A DNA stretch of 64,000 bases from Streptomyces spiralis (GCF_014654675.1 NZ_BNBC01000009.1:146464-210463); one strand, 5' to 3'. Positions 50,770 through 60,306 are shown, numbered from the stretch's first letter. A program made the numbers and translations. The notes: a model not told the origin generated them from the sequence alone.

Positions 50770-50940
50770 TCAGAGGTGGTGGGGCGGCTTCTCGTCGAGG
50801 AAGCGCCTGAGGTCGGCGGTGGCGTCGCCGTCCGTGCGCTCGCCCCATCCCCGGTCGGTGTCGTCCGTGGACTGCTGGTTCAGCGGATCGTCGAAGATCA
50901 GCGCGTTCTTCGGGTCGCGCGGCTCGGAGGCGGTGCTCAT
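50770..50940 (-). CDS. Small conserved-type protein, unknown function
   Basis: A 56-residue acidic protein (STASEPRDPKNALIFDDP at the start, LRRFLDEKPPHHL at the end) with no recognised domain. Kept because its composition is protein-like, it starts at an ATG with GGAGG just upstream (spacing short) and it fills the gap between mscL and the LtrA gene with the opposite orientation. A longer frame to 51099 runs into the LtrA gene and is rejected. Confidence 0.6.
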   Translation of the reverse strand: MSTASEPRDPKNALIFDDPLNQQSTDDTDRGWGERTDGDATADLRRFLDEKPPHHL

Positions 50941-51014
50941 GCCTCCAGGGTACGGTGACCGGCGCGGGCGGCCGGCCCGGGCAATCCAGGGCGCTTTCTG
51001 CTGTGCTGGGAGCC

Positions 51015-52259
51015 ATGACGTCCAGTTCCGATTCCGCTCCGGAAACCGCCCCCACCGCCCCTTCCCACGTCCGCCGGCCGCTGCGCCCGCTGACCGCACG
51101 TGGACGCCACGAGGCGCACCGGGTCTCCACCTCGCTGGAGCTGCTCTTCGACCTGTGTTTCGTGGTGGCCGTCGCCCAGGCGGGCGTGCAGTTGGTGCAC
51201 GCCGTGGTCGAGGGCCGGGCGGGCCACGGCATCCTGAACTACGCCATGGTGTTCTTCGCCATCTGGTGGGCCTGGATGAACTTCTCGTGGTTCGCGTCCG
51301 CCTACGACAACGACGACGTGCTCTACCGGCTCGTCACCCTGGTGCAGATCGCAGGTGTGCTGGTGCTGGCCGCGGGAATCTCGCGGGCGTTCACGCAGCA
51401 CGACTTCCTCCTGGTGTGGCTCGGCTATGTGATCATGCGGCTGGCGATGGTCTCCCAGTGGCTGCGGGCCGCGCGCTGGGCGCAGGGCGCGGAGAAGCGC
51501 ATGGCACGGCGGTACGCGGCCGGGGTGCTGCTGTGCCAGGTCGGCTGGCTGGGGCTGGTGCTGCTGCCGGAGCCGGCCCGGCCGTGGGTGTTCCTGGTGA
51601 TGGTGATCGCGGAGCTCTCCGTGCCGCTGATCGCGGAGAGGGCGTACGCCACCTCCTGGCATCCGCATCACATCGCCGAGCGGTACGGGCTGTTCACCAT
51701 CATCGTGCTGGGCGAGACCATCGCGGCGGCGACGGTCGCGGTGAAGTCGGCCGCGGACGAGCACACGGCACTGGGCGAGCTGCTGCCGATCGCGGCGGGC
51801 GGCCTGCTGATCGTCTTCTCCGCCTGGTGGATCTACTTCGTGGTGCCGATCCACGGGCATCTGCGGTCCAACCGGGAGTCGTTCCTGTGGGGTTACGGCC
51901 ACTATGTGATCCTCGCCTCGGCGGCGGCGATCGGCGCGGGGCTGGAGGTGGCCGTCGAGCAGGCGGTCGGCAAGACCCATCTGTCGTCCCTGGCGGCGTC
52001 GGCGGCCGTGACCCTCCCGACCGCTCTGTATCTGCTCACGGTGTGGGCGCTGCACTCGCGGTACTTCAAGGTGGGCATCGCCCAGCAGACGGTGTTGCCC
52101 GCCACGGCCCTGCTGGTGATCTGCTGCACGTTCCTGGGTGACTGGGCGGTTCTCGCGGCGGGCGTCGTCTCGGCGCTCTCGGTGGCGACGAGTGTGGCCC
52201 TGACGGGCCGAAAGACCGCGGGAAGAGGCGCGGGCCGTTCGGCGCAACAGGCGGCATGA
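51015..52259 (+). CDS. Low-temperature-requirement A (LtrA) family membrane protein
   Basis: A 414-residue polytopic membrane protein of the LtrA family, named for a Listeria cold-growth locus and of unknown mechanism. The family hallmark ELLFDLCFVVAVAQ (about 40-53) opens the first helix, and IAERYGLFTIIVLGETIAA (about 215-233) marks the central region; about eleven hydrophobic segments are present. The ATG at 51015 has only GGGAG nearby; an earlier GTG at 50955 is in frame. Followed after 31 bp by the P1 peptidase gene, so probably co-transcribed. Confidence 0.85.
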   Translation: MTSSSDSAPETAPTAPSHVRRPLRPLTARGRHEAHRVSTSLELLFDLCFVVAVAQAGVQLVHAVVEGRAGHGILNYAMVFFAIWWAWMNFSWFASAYDNDDVLYRLVTLVQIAGVLVLAAGISRAFTQHDFLLVWLGYVIMRLAMVSQWLRAARWAQGAEKRMARRYAAGVLLCQVGWLGLVLLPEPARPWVFLVMVIAELSVPLIAERAYATSWHPHHIAERYGLFTIIVLGETIAAATVAVKSAADEHTALGELLPIAAGGLLIVFSAWWIYFVVPIHGHLRSNRESFLWGYGHYVILASAAAIGAGLEVAVEQAVGKTHLSSLAASAAVTLPTALYLLTVWALHSRYFKVGIAQQTVLPATALLVICCTFLGDWAVLAAGVVSALSVATSVALTGRKTAGRGAGRSAQQAA

Positions 52260-52290
52260 CGCCCCACCAGGTCCGGGGAGACTGACACCC

Positions 52291-53322
52291 ATGACGGTTG
52301 ACGCTCTGACGGATGTCCCCGGCCTGCGGGTGGGCCACGCCACGCGCCGGGGTGGCGGGTGGCTCACCGGGACGACGGTCGTGCTGGCACCGGAGGGCGG
52401 TGCCGTCGCCGCGGTGGACGTGCGCGGCGGCGGGCCCGGCACCAAGGAGACCGACGCCCTCGATCCGCGCAACCTGGTGCGGAGGGTGGAGGCGGTGGTG
52501 CTGACCGGCGGCAGCGCGTTCGGGCTGGACGCGGCCTCGGGGGTGATGGCCTGGCTGGAGGAGCGGGGCCGCGGGGTGCGGGTGGGACCGGACCCCTCCC
52601 ATGTCGTCCCGGTCGTTCCCGCCGCCTGCGTGTTCGACCTGGGCCGGGGCGGTGACTTCCGGGCCCGGCCGGACGCAGCCACCGGGCGCGAGGCGGTGGA
52701 GGCCGCCGCCGCGAGCGAGCCGGGCGGACCCGTGCCGCAGGGATGCGTCGGCGCCGGAACGGGAGCGACCGTGGGCCCCGTCAAGGGCGGGGTCGGCACG
52801 GCGAGCACGGTGCTCGCCTCGGGCGTCACGGTGGCGGCACTGGTGGTGGCCAACGCGGCCGGTTCGGCCGTCGACCCGGAGACGGGGGTGCTGTACGGGG
52901 ACTTGCTCCAGGGCCGGGTCGCGTACCCGGACGCCGGGGTGCACGAGGCGGCGCGCCGGCGGCTGGCCGAGGCCGCCGCACGGAACGCGCCACCCCCGCT
53001 GAACACGACGCTCGCGGTGGTCGCCACCGACGCGGACCTGTCCAAGGCGCAGGCGCAGAAGCTCGCCGGCACGGCCCACGACGGCATAGCCCGTGCCGTA
53101 CGGCCGGTGCACCTGCTCAACGACGGCGACACGGTGTTCGCCCTGTCCACCGGGGCCCGTCCGCTCGCGCCCGACCAGCCCCTCGCCCTCAACGACATCC
53201 TCGCCGCGGGCGCGGACACCGTCACCCGCGCGATCGTACGAGCCGTCCGCGCGGCCGAGCCGGTCCAGACCCCGGCCGGGACCTGGCCGTCCTACGGCGA
53301 GCTCTACGACCCCACCCGCTGA
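52291..53322 (+). CDS. P1 family (S58) autoprocessing aminopeptidase
   Basis: A 343-residue DmpA/BapA-like Ntn hydrolase; relatives are D-/beta-aminopeptidases and the ThnT pantetheine hydrolase. The N-terminal DVPGLRVGHAT, the substrate loop VLTGGSAFGLDAASGVM (about 70-87) and GCVGAGTGATVGPVKGGVGTAS (about 150-171) are standard. Self-cleavage is expected before Ser192 in NAAGSAVD, which becomes the nucleophile. No signal peptide, so cytosolic. Natural substrate not predictable. Confidence 0.9.
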   Translation: MTVDALTDVPGLRVGHATRRGGGWLTGTTVVLAPEGGAVAAVDVRGGGPGTKETDALDPRNLVRRVEAVVLTGGSAFGLDAASGVMAWLEERGRGVRVGPDPSHVVPVVPAACVFDLGRGGDFRARPDAATGREAVEAAAASEPGGPVPQGCVGAGTGATVGPVKGGVGTASTVLASGVTVAALVVANAAGSAVDPETGVLYGDLLQGRVAYPDAGVHEAARRRLAEAAARNAPPPLNTTLAVVATDADLSKAQAQKLAGTAHDGIARAVRPVHLLNDGDTVFALSTGARPLAPDQPLALNDILAAGADTVTRAIVRAVRAAEPVQTPAGTWPSYGELYDPTR

Positions 53323-53461
53323 AGCCGCGGGCCGGTGATTGTCGCGGTTCTGTCACCGTGAGGGTTTTCGCCCGGGCGGCGGGAACCTCGTGACGGCCCG
53401 TCGGCCTCTTCACCGACGCACTGCAGCGACCCACGCACACGACACCAACCTGGAGAAGCCC

Positions 53462-54685
53462 GTGACAAGGCCGGACATGACAGCGCGGCGCGTACTGGGG
53501 GCCTGTGCCGCCCTGATGGTCGGCACCCTCACCCTCACCGGATGCGGCGGCGACGCCAAGGCCAGCGACGACGGCCGCGGCGATAGCGGCAAGGACCAGC
53601 CGAAGACCTCCACCGCGAAGATCGCCATCTCGGCGCAGGACGGCTCGACCGGTGCGTCGATCAACACCACCGGGGTGAAGGTCAGCGGCGGCAGGCTGAC
53701 CGAGGTGAAGATGACCGTGGCGGGGTCGGGGCAGGCCGTTCCCGGTGCGATCTCCGCGGACGGCTCCGGCTGGAAGCCGAAGGAGCAGCTGGAGCGCGGG
53801 ACGAAGTACCAGATCTCGGCGACCGCGAAGGACGCGGACGGCCGTACGGCCGCCGCCAACTCCATCTTCACCACCGTCACCACGGCCAACAGCTTCATCG
53901 GCACGTACACGCCGGACAACGGCACGACGGTCGGTGTCGGCATGCCCGTGAAGTTCGTCTTCGACAAGCCGATCACCGACAGGAAGACCGTGCAGTCGCA
54001 CATCACGGTCACCTCCAGCACCGGCCAGCAGGTGGTCGGCCACTGGTTCGGCTCACAGCGGCTCGACTTCCGCCCCGAGGACTACTGGAAGGCCGGTTCC
54101 AAGGTCACGATGAAGATCGACCTGGACGGCGTGCAGGGCGCGAACGGCGTCTACGGTGTGCAGAGGAAGACCGTGACCTTCACCGTCGGCCGCTCGCAGG
54201 TCTCCACGGTGGACGCGAACACGCAGACCATGACGGTGGTCCGGGACGGGCAGACCGTCAGGACGCTCCCGGTGTCCACCGGCAGCCCGGAGCACACCAC
54301 GTACAACGGCAAGATGGTGATCTCGGAGAAGTTCCTCCAGACGCGCATGGACAGCCGGACGGTCAACCTGGGCGGCGAGTACAACATCCCGGACGTGCCG
54401 CACGCCATGCGTCTGACGGACACCGGCACCTTCATCCACGGCAACTACTGGTACAACCAGGGCAATCCGCCCTTCGGCCGGGAGGGCACCAGCCACGGCT
54501 GCGTCGGGATGGCGGACGTCCAGGGCGGACAGGGCGACACCAACGCCAAGTGGTTCTACGACAACTCGCTCATCGGCGACGTCGTGATCGTCAAGAACTC
54601 CCCCGACAAGACCGTCGCCCCGGACAACGGCCTCAACGGGTGGAACATGTCCTGGAGCGAGTGGACCGCCGGCAGCGCCCTCTGA
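53462..54685 (+). CDS. L,D-transpeptidase lipoprotein with Ig-like domains
   Basis: A 407-residue exported lipoprotein that should form 3-3 peptidoglycan cross-links. The signal peptide ends in the lipobox LTGC (Cys about 27). Two Ig-like modules (about 55-245) precede the YkuD catalytic domain, with the catalytic HGCVGM (His345, Cys347) and upstream GTFIHGN. The GTG at 53462 has GGAG at 6 nt; ATG 53477 is a possible alternative. This is the standard Ldt-Ig-Ig-YkuD build of actinobacterial enzymes. A strong terminator follows at 54755. Confidence 0.93.
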   Translation: MTRPDMTARRVLGACAALMVGTLTLTGCGGDAKASDDGRGDSGKDQPKTSTAKIAISAQDGSTGASINTTGVKVSGGRLTEVKMTVAGSGQAVPGAISADGSGWKPKEQLERGTKYQISATAKDADGRTAAANSIFTTVTTANSFIGTYTPDNGTTVGVGMPVKFVFDKPITDRKTVQSHITVTSSTGQQVVGHWFGSQRLDFRPEDYWKAGSKVTMKIDLDGVQGANGVYGVQRKTVTFTVGRSQVSTVDANTQTMTVVRDGQTVRTLPVSTGSPEHTTYNGKMVISEKFLQTRMDSRTVNLGGEYNIPDVPHAMRLTDTGTFIHGNYWYNQGNPPFGREGTSHGCVGMADVQGGQGDTNAKWFYDNSLIGDVVIVKNSPDKTVAPDNGLNGWNMSWSEWTAGSAL

Positions 54686-54754
54686 CCGGTCCGGCCGACA
54701 ACCACCCCAGCCGCACCAACAGGCTCGTGAGCAGCGGATTCTGACGCCACGGCA

Positions 54755-54792
54755 GGCCGCGCGGGAACTTCTCGCGCGGCCCGCCCGTTTTT
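54755..54792 (+). terminator. Intrinsic terminator after the L,D-transpeptidase gene
   Basis: A 9-bp stem (54755-54763 with 54773-54781) and 9-nt loop are followed by cgcccgttttt, a rare clear T-run for this genome. Confidence 0.8.
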
Positions 54793-54887
54793 CCACCGTA
54801 CGTTTTCTCGGTTCCCGGACATGATGTCCGACCGAGGGGCTACGGTATGCACCCACAAGGTGACATGCAGCGACGCCGGGAGAAACC

Positions 54888-55634
54888 TTGAGCGTTCCGT
54901 ACGAGACGACAGCGTACGAACCACGCGAGTCGCCGGAGTCCTTGGAGGAGCATCTCGCACGGCTCCTCGGCCGTGCGCTGAACTCCTTCGAGCTGCCCGA
55001 CGAGACGATACGGCACCTGGACTGCGCGCTGGCGTACGACAGCTCGCTGCACTCCGCGCACCACAGCTCGGGCCTGCACCGCGAGACGTACCGGCACACC
55101 TGGCTGCTGGTCGACGGCTCGGCGCTCACCCTCTGGGAGCTGGTGTACAACACCGCGCCCGGCAGCGAGCCGCAGCACGAGCTGTACGTCGACGAGGAGG
55201 AGCTGCGCACGGCCACCGCCCGGCTGCCGTTCCCGCCGGACAACCCGGAGCTGGACCTGCCGGTGCTGGTGCAGCTCTCGCCGCTGCCCGAGGCCCGGCA
55301 CGCGTACGCCCCGGAGGACTCGGCCGACCACGCGCGTCGTCTGCTGCGGCGCGCGGAGAACGCGGACCGGCCGGGCACGGACGTCGCCGCGCGGCTGGCC
55401 ACGGCGTCCGGGCACCAGATCACGCAGGCGTTCGGCCGCCCCTGCCGCACACGCCGCGCCGGACTGTGCTTCTCCCTCTACGAGCACGCGTTCCTGCTGA
55501 GCGACGGCGTGGAGATCTCCCTGTGGGAGGTCGAGCACACGGCGACCCCGGACGGCCGCCACATGTGCGAGGTGTACGTGACGGAAGACGCCGCCCGGGA
55601 CGCGATGGAGCGGCGGGCGGCGCAGGTGCCGTAG
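54888..55634 (+). CDS. Streptomyces conserved hypothetical protein (DUF6227-like)
   Basis: A 248-residue soluble protein of no known function, probably the DUF6227 family (named from memory of the sequence pattern). It contains two similar halves: each has a HxxxYRHTWLLVDGSALTLWELVYNT-type segment (about 67-95; second version YEHAFLLSDGVEISLWEVEHTA, about 200-222) followed by a short acidic strand (ELYVDEEEL; EVYVTEDAA), implying internal duplication. It starts with TTG, GGGAG 5 nt upstream. No signal or membrane segment. Confidence 0.8.
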   Translation: MSVPYETTAYEPRESPESLEEHLARLLGRALNSFELPDETIRHLDCALAYDSSLHSAHHSSGLHRETYRHTWLLVDGSALTLWELVYNTAPGSEPQHELYVDEEELRTATARLPFPPDNPELDLPVLVQLSPLPEARHAYAPEDSADHARRLLRRAENADRPGTDVAARLATASGHQITQAFGRPCRTRRAGLCFSLYEHAFLLSDGVEISLWEVEHTATPDGRHMCEVYVTEDAARDAMERRAAQVP

Positions 55635-55689
55635 GCGAGGCGGCGAGGCGGGCCGGGTGACGCAGGTGCCGTAGGCGGGCCGGGCGCCG

Positions 55690-55944
55690 TCAGTGGCCGT
55701 CGCCGAGTTGGCGCATCAGGCCGGCGAAGGCGGCCCGTTCGGCCGGGGTCAGCTCGACGTACTCCCGGTGGGGGCCCGAGCCGCGCTGGGACGGGAGGGC
55801 CGGCAGGCCGGGGACACGATGCCGTCGACGGATCTCGAACTGCAGGCCGAAGCGGTAGCCGGCAAGGCCGATGGCGCAGACGATGACCAGCACGGCGGGG
55901 AGGACCACACCGAACCAGATCAGTATCGAGACGTGCTCAGGCAT
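55690..55944 (-). CDS. Small single-pass membrane protein
   Basis: An 84-residue protein with one N-terminal membrane helix (ILIWFGVVLPAVLVIVCAIGLAGY, about 7-30) and a basic, then acidic, cytosolic tail ending VELTPAERAAFAGLMRQLGDGH. No domain recognised. Hydrophobic N-terminus and helical tail are protein-like and the frame is complete; convergent with the DUF6227-like gene. Confidence 0.7.
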   Translation of the reverse strand: MPEHVSILIWFGVVLPAVLVIVCAIGLAGYRFGLQFEIRRRHRVPGLPALPSQRGSGPHREYVELTPAERAAFAGLMRQLGDGH

Positions 55945-56054
55945 GTCTCCAAGTGAACACCACGGTCCGGGACGTTGGCCCCGGACCGTGACGCATCTCG
56001 CAAGTGACCTGAACTACTCACAGCGCCCCAAAGGGACGGTGAGCGCGTCCGCCG

Positions 56055-58187
56055 TCAGGCCGCCACCGGCTGCTTGCGCCCTGCCGACGCGGCCTGCGCA
56101 CCCTCGCCCGCGCCCTCGCCGCCCGCCCCGGCCGTCGCGCCCGGGGCGGGCTTGCGCAGCGTCTTGAGGGCCACCACCAGCGCGGTCGTCACGCACGTGC
56201 CCGCCGCGATGGCGATCAGATACAGGAACGGGTTGCCGATCAGCGGGACCACGAAGATGCCGCCGTGCGGGGCGCGCAGCGTGGCGCCGAAGGCCATCGA
56301 CAGGGCGCCGGTGAGCGCGCCGCCGACCATGGAGGCGGGGATGACCCGCAGCGGGTCGGCCGCCGCGAACGGGATCGCGCCCTCGGAGATGAAGGAGGCG
56401 CCCAGAACCCAGGCGGCCTTGCCGTTCTCCCGCTCGGCCCGGGTGAAGAGCCGGCCGCGCACGGTGGTCGCCAGGGCCATCCCCAGCGGCGGCACCATGC
56501 CCGCCGCCATCACCGCGGCCATGATCTTCATCGCGGAGTCGCTGGGGTCGGAGACCGCGATTCCGGAGGTGGCGAAGGCGTAGGCGACCTTGTTGACCGG
56601 GCCGCCGAGGTCGAAGCACATCATCAGGCCGAGCAGCGCGCCGAGCAGGACGGCGTTGGTGCCGCTGAGGCCGCTCAGCCAGTCGGTCATGCCCTTCTGG
56701 GCGGAGGCGATGGGCTTGCCGACCACGACGAACATCAGGAATCCGACCACCGCCGAGGAGATCAGCGGGATCACCACCACGGGCATGATGCCGCGCAACG
56801 CCGGGGGGATGCCGACCCGTTGGATCGCCATCACCACGCCACCGGCGAGCAGACCCGCCACCAGACCACCGAGGAAACCGGCGTTGATGGTGAGAGCGAT
56901 CGAACCACCGACGAAGCCGGGGACGAGACCGGGCCGGTCGGCCATGCCGTAGGCGATGTAGCCCGCCAGGACCGGGACCAGGAAGCCGAAGGACACGACG
57001 CCGATCTGGAAGAGCAGCGCGGCCCAGCTGTCACCCTGGGACCACACGAAGTGGTCCATGACCGACGGCGCCTTGTTGATCTTGTAGCCACCGATCGCGA
57101 AGCCGAGGGCGATCAGCAGGCCGCCGGCGGCGACGAACGGGACCATGTAACTCACGCCGGACATCAGCCACTTGCGCAGCCTGGTGCCGTAGCCCTCGCC
57201 GGAGTCTCCGGCCCGCTCGACCGGTGTGCCGCCGGACGCCGCAGCCGAGGTCACCTCGCCGCGCGCGGCCTTCTCCCGGACCTCGCCGATCAGTTCGCCG
57301 GGCCGGTTGATGCCCGCCTTGACGCCGACGTCGACGGTCGGCTTCCCGGCGAAGCGGTCCTTGTCCCGCACGGGGACGTCATGGGCGAAGATCACACCGT
57401 CCGCCGCCGCGATCACGGCCGGGTCGAGCCGGGTGAAACCGGCCGAGCCCTGGGTCTCGACGACCACCTCGACGCCCGCCTCACGGCCGGCGTTCTCCAG
57501 CGACTCGGCGGCCATGTAGGTGTGCGCGATACCGGTGGGGCAGGAGGTGACGGCGACGATCCGGAACGGACGCTCCTCGCCGGCGGGCGCGGCGGCATCG
57601 GGGGCCGCGGATGCCGCCGGTGCGGTGGTGCCCGCCGCGGCGCCGGGGGAGGCCGCCCCTGACGCCGCGGCGGAGTCTTCGGAGGTGCCGGACGTGTCCG
57701 CGGACACCTGTGCGCTCTCGCTCCGGGCGGCCGCCTCGGCCGGAGTCTCGTCCCCGCGGATGAGCGCCGCCGCGGTCGCCGCGTCGCCCGCCGACCGCAG
57801 CGCGCCGGTGAACTCCGCGTTCATCAGCTGCCGGGCCAGCGAGGACAGGATCGTCAGATGGGCGTCGTCGGCACCGGCCGGAGCGGCGATCAGGAAGATC
57901 AGGTCGGCGGGCCCGTCCGGCGCGCCGAAGTCGATGCCGGCGGCGCTGCGCCCGAAGGCGAGCGTCGGCTCGGTGACATGGGAGCTGCGGCAGTGCGGGA
58001 TGCCGATGCCGCCGTCGAGACCGGTCGGCATCTGCGCCTCACGGGCCGCCACGTCGGCGAGGAAGCCCTCCAGATCGGTCACCCGGCCACGGGCCACCAT
58101 CCGCTCGGCGAGGGCGCGCGCCGCGGCTTCCTTCGTGTCGGCGGACAGGTCGAGGTCGACCAGATCCGCGGTGATCATCTCGCTCAT
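56055..58187 (-). CDS. fruA: Fructose-specific PTS permease, EIIABC fusion
   Basis: A 710-residue phosphotransferase-system protein that imports fructose as fructose-1-phosphate. Order: IIA domain (phospho-His65 in GIPHCRSSH), an Ala/Ser-rich linker (about 150-205), IIB domain (phospho-Cys216 in VTSCPTGIAHTYMAAE) and a IIC domain of about nine helices (from about 350) ending in an Ala-rich tail. The ATG has AAGGAG at 6 nt. Third gene of fruR-fruK-fruA; unlike the fruR-fruK overlap, it is separated from fruK by 172 bp of G-rich sequence. Confidence 0.96.
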   Translation of the reverse strand: MSEMITADLVDLDLSADTKEAAARALAERMVARGRVTDLEGFLADVAAREAQMPTGLDGGIGIPHCRSSHVTEPTLAFGRSAAGIDFGAPDGPADLIFLIAAPAGADDAHLTILSSLARQLMNAEFTGALRSAGDAATAAALIRGDETPAEAAARSESAQVSADTSGTSEDSAAASGAASPGAAAGTTAPAASAAPDAAAPAGEERPFRIVAVTSCPTGIAHTYMAAESLENAGREAGVEVVVETQGSAGFTRLDPAVIAAADGVIFAHDVPVRDKDRFAGKPTVDVGVKAGINRPGELIGEVREKAARGEVTSAAASGGTPVERAGDSGEGYGTRLRKWLMSGVSYMVPFVAAGGLLIALGFAIGGYKINKAPSVMDHFVWSQGDSWAALLFQIGVVSFGFLVPVLAGYIAYGMADRPGLVPGFVGGSIALTINAGFLGGLVAGLLAGGVVMAIQRVGIPPALRGIMPVVVIPLISSAVVGFLMFVVVGKPIASAQKGMTDWLSGLSGTNAVLLGALLGLMMCFDLGGPVNKVAYAFATSGIAVSDPSDSAMKIMAAVMAAGMVPPLGMALATTVRGRLFTRAERENGKAAWVLGASFISEGAIPFAAADPLRVIPASMVGGALTGALSMAFGATLRAPHGGIFVVPLIGNPFLYLIAIAAGTCVTTALVVALKTLRKPAPGATAGAGGEGAGEGAQAASAGRKQPVAA

Positions 58188-58359
58188 CGCGGGCTCCTTA
58201 GCGCGCGTATCGCCCGGTGGGTGGAGTGGGCGGGGTGGGGACGGGGTGGAGACGGGAGTGGGAGCGGGGGGTGGGGAACGGGGGTGCGGGTGGCGGCGGG
58301 GGCTCGGAAGGGGAGGGGTCCCGGGGCGGAGGCCCGGCAGGGGCCCGGAGCGGGGGCGG
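58188..58359. repeat. G-run-rich fruK-fruA intercistronic spacer
   Basis: From about 58210 to 58355 the + strand carries many runs of three to six G separated by one to five bases, meeting the pattern expected of G-quadruplex DNA. The leftward fru mRNA is correspondingly C-rich here, so the G strand is the template strand. No gene seen. Confidence 0.7.
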
Positions 58360-59307
58360 TCATGACACCGGCTCCGTCAGGGCGCGGTCGACCGGCACCT
58401 GCGCCGTGACCGTGACCGCCGCCGGGTCCAGGTCGTCCGGGGTCGGCATCACGCTGCCGGGCAGCCGTACGGCGGCGGCGCCGTGGGCGACGGCGGAGGC
58501 CAGGGCCTCGGGGCCGGTGCCGCCCGCGATCAGGAAGCCGGCCAGCGAGGAGTCGCCGGCGCCGACATTGCTGCGGACGGCGTCGACGCGTGCGCTGCCG
58601 TACCAGGCGCCCGAGCCGTCCACGAGCAGCTGTCCGTCGGCGCCCAGGCTGGCCAGCACGGCGCGCGCACCCAGCCCGCGCAGTTCCTCGGCCGCCTTCA
58701 GCGCGTCGCCCACCGTGGCCAGGGGGCGTCCGACGGCCTCGGCGAGTTCCTCGGCGTTGGGCTTGACCACGTCCGGGCCCTCGCGCAGCGCCTGCAGCAG
58801 GGCGGGTCCGGAGGTGTCCAGGGCGATGCGTACGCCGGCGGCGTGCGCCCGCGCGACCAGGTCGGCGTACCAGGACGGCGCGAGCCCGCGCGGCAGGCTG
58901 CCGCAGCAGGCGATCCAGTCGGCGCCGCGCGACTGCCGTCGCACGGTCTCCAGCAGCAGTTCCTGCTCCTCGGCAGACAGCCGCGGGCCGGGTGCGTTGA
59001 TCTTCGTCAGGACGCCGTCGGACTCGGCGAGCGCGATGTTGGAGCGGGTGGCCCCGGCGACCGGGACCGGGGCGACCTCGATGCCCTGGGCGTCGAGCAG
59101 CTCGGCGACGAGGGCGCCCGGCGCACCGCCCAGGGGCAGTACGGCGACCGTGCGCTGTCCGGCGGCCGCTACGGCCCGCGAGACGTTCACGCCCTTGCCT
59201 CCCGGGTCCACACGCTCGCCGGTGGCCCGGACGACCTCGCCTCGGTCGAGGGCGGGCACCTCGTAGGTGCGGTCCAGGGACGGGTTGGGGGTGACGGTGA
59301 CGATCAT
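58360..59307 (-). CDS. fruK: 1-phosphofructokinase
   Basis: A 315-residue PfkB-family kinase that phosphorylates fructose-1-phosphate to fructose-1,6-bisphosphate. Signatures: VTPNPSLDRTYEV at the N-terminus, GGKGVNVSRA (PfkB motif 1, about 38-47), and RSNVGAGDSSLAGFLIA (motif 2 with the catalytic Asp in GAGD, about 250-266). The ATG overlaps the fruR stop (ATGA). Works directly downstream of the FruA product. Confidence 0.96.
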   Translation of the reverse strand: MIVTVTPNPSLDRTYEVPALDRGEVVRATGERVDPGGKGVNVSRAVAAAGQRTVAVLPLGGAPGALVAELLDAQGIEVAPVPVAGATRSNIALAESDGVLTKINAPGPRLSAEEQELLLETVRRQSRGADWIACCGSLPRGLAPSWYADLVARAHAAGVRIALDTSGPALLQALREGPDVVKPNAEELAEAVGRPLATVGDALKAAEELRGLGARAVLASLGADGQLLVDGSGAWYGSARVDAVRSNVGAGDSSLAGFLIAGGTGPEALASAVAHGAAAVRLPGSVMPTPDDLDPAAVTVTAQVPVDRALTEPVS

Positions 59308-60065
59308 GCGCGTACTACTTCCGTGCCGCCACGTTCGATGACGGCGGCATCCTCGGGGCTCAACCCGCTGTCGGTGATCAGCAGGTCCACGTCGCTCAGG
59401 TCACCGAAGCGGGCGAAGTGCTCCTGGCCGTGCTTGGTGGAGTCGGCGAGCAGCACCACGCGGCGGGCGGCGGCGATCGCCGCGCGCTTCACCGCGGCCT
59501 CGGCGAGGTCGGGGGTGGTCAGACCGTGTTCGGCGGAGTAGCCGTTGGCGGCCACGAACAGCACGTCGGCGCGGATCTCGCCGTAGGCCCGCAGCGCCCA
59601 GGCGTCCACGGCGGCCCGCGTACGGTGCCGTACGCGGCCGCCGACCAGGTGGAGCTGGAGGCCGGGGTGGTCGGCGAGGCGGGCCGCGATGGGCAGCGAG
59701 TGCGTGACGACGGTGAGCTCGGCCTCCAGGGGCAGGGCGGCGGCCAGGCGGGCCACCGTGGTGCCGGCGTCGAGGATCAGCGTGCCCTCGGTGGGCAGTT
59801 CGGCCAGGGCCGCCTTGACGATGCGGTCCTTCTCGTCGGCCGCCGTGGACTCGCGCTCGGTGAGGTCCGGCTCGAAGTCGAGGCGGCCGACCGGAATGGC
59901 ACCGCCGTGCACCCGGCGCAGCAGGCCGGCCCGGTCGAGGGCCTTCAGATCACGGCGGATCGTCTCCGCCGTGACCTGGAACTCCTCGGCGAGCGACACG
60001 ACGTCCACCCGGCCGCCGTCACGGGCGAGCCGGAGGATCTCCTGCTGTCGCTCGGGTGCGTACAT
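59304..60065 (-). CDS. fruR: DeoR family repressor of the fructose operon
   Basis: A 253-residue DeoR-type regulator: N-terminal helix-turn-helix (ERQQEILRLARDGGRVDVVSLAEEFQVTAETIRRDLKALD region, with the diagnostic TIRRDL at about 37) and a C-terminal sugar-phosphate-sensing domain (LDAGTTVARLA about 100; LVGGRVRHRTRAAVD about 140; FVAANGY about 172). First gene of the operon, so autoregulation with fructose-1-phosphate as inducer is likely from homologues. The ATG has GGAGG at 9 nt. Confidence 0.94.
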   Translation of the reverse strand: MYAPERQQEILRLARDGGRVDVVSLAEEFQVTAETIRRDLKALDRAGLLRRVHGGAIPVGRLDFEPDLTERESTAADEKDRIVKAALAELPTEGTLILDAGTTVARLAAALPLEAELTVVTHSLPIAARLADHPGLQLHLVGGRVRHRTRAAVDAWALRAYGEIRADVLFVAANGYSAEHGLTTPDLAEAAVKRAAIAAARRVVLLADSTKHGQEHFARFGDLSDVDLLITDSGLSPEDAAVIERGGTEVVRA

Positions 60066-60263
60066 GTCCGTTTACCTCCGACCGATGCCCGAACTTGTGG
60101 TTTCGGCTGAGGCTACGCCCGGATTTCCGGAAAGTAAACAGGTTCGGGCCAGGAACGGGCACGATCGGACTTCGGGTGGGCTTCCGGTCGGACATCCGGG
60201 GCCACGGCCCGGATACGCCCATGAAGGCAGCCGCGTACGACCGAGACCCGCGTACGGCAAAGA

Positions 60264-60289
60264 GCCCGGTACCGCGATCGGTACCGGGC
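60264..60289 (-). terminator. Intrinsic terminator of the DHA2 exporter gene
   Basis: A perfect 11-bp stem (60264-60274 with 60279-60289), 4-nt loop CGAT, lies 18 nt beyond the leftward exporter's stop and is followed on that strand by TCTTTG. Confidence 0.8.
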
Positions 60290-60306
60290 CCCTCCACCGG
60301 ACGTGC

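Noticed and set aside
60066..60140. GTTTAC (60070) and GTAAAC (60134) inverted pair upstream of fruR as FruR operator
   Set aside because: Attractive position, but the half-sites are short and 58 bp apart; chance cannot be excluded, so no feature is called.
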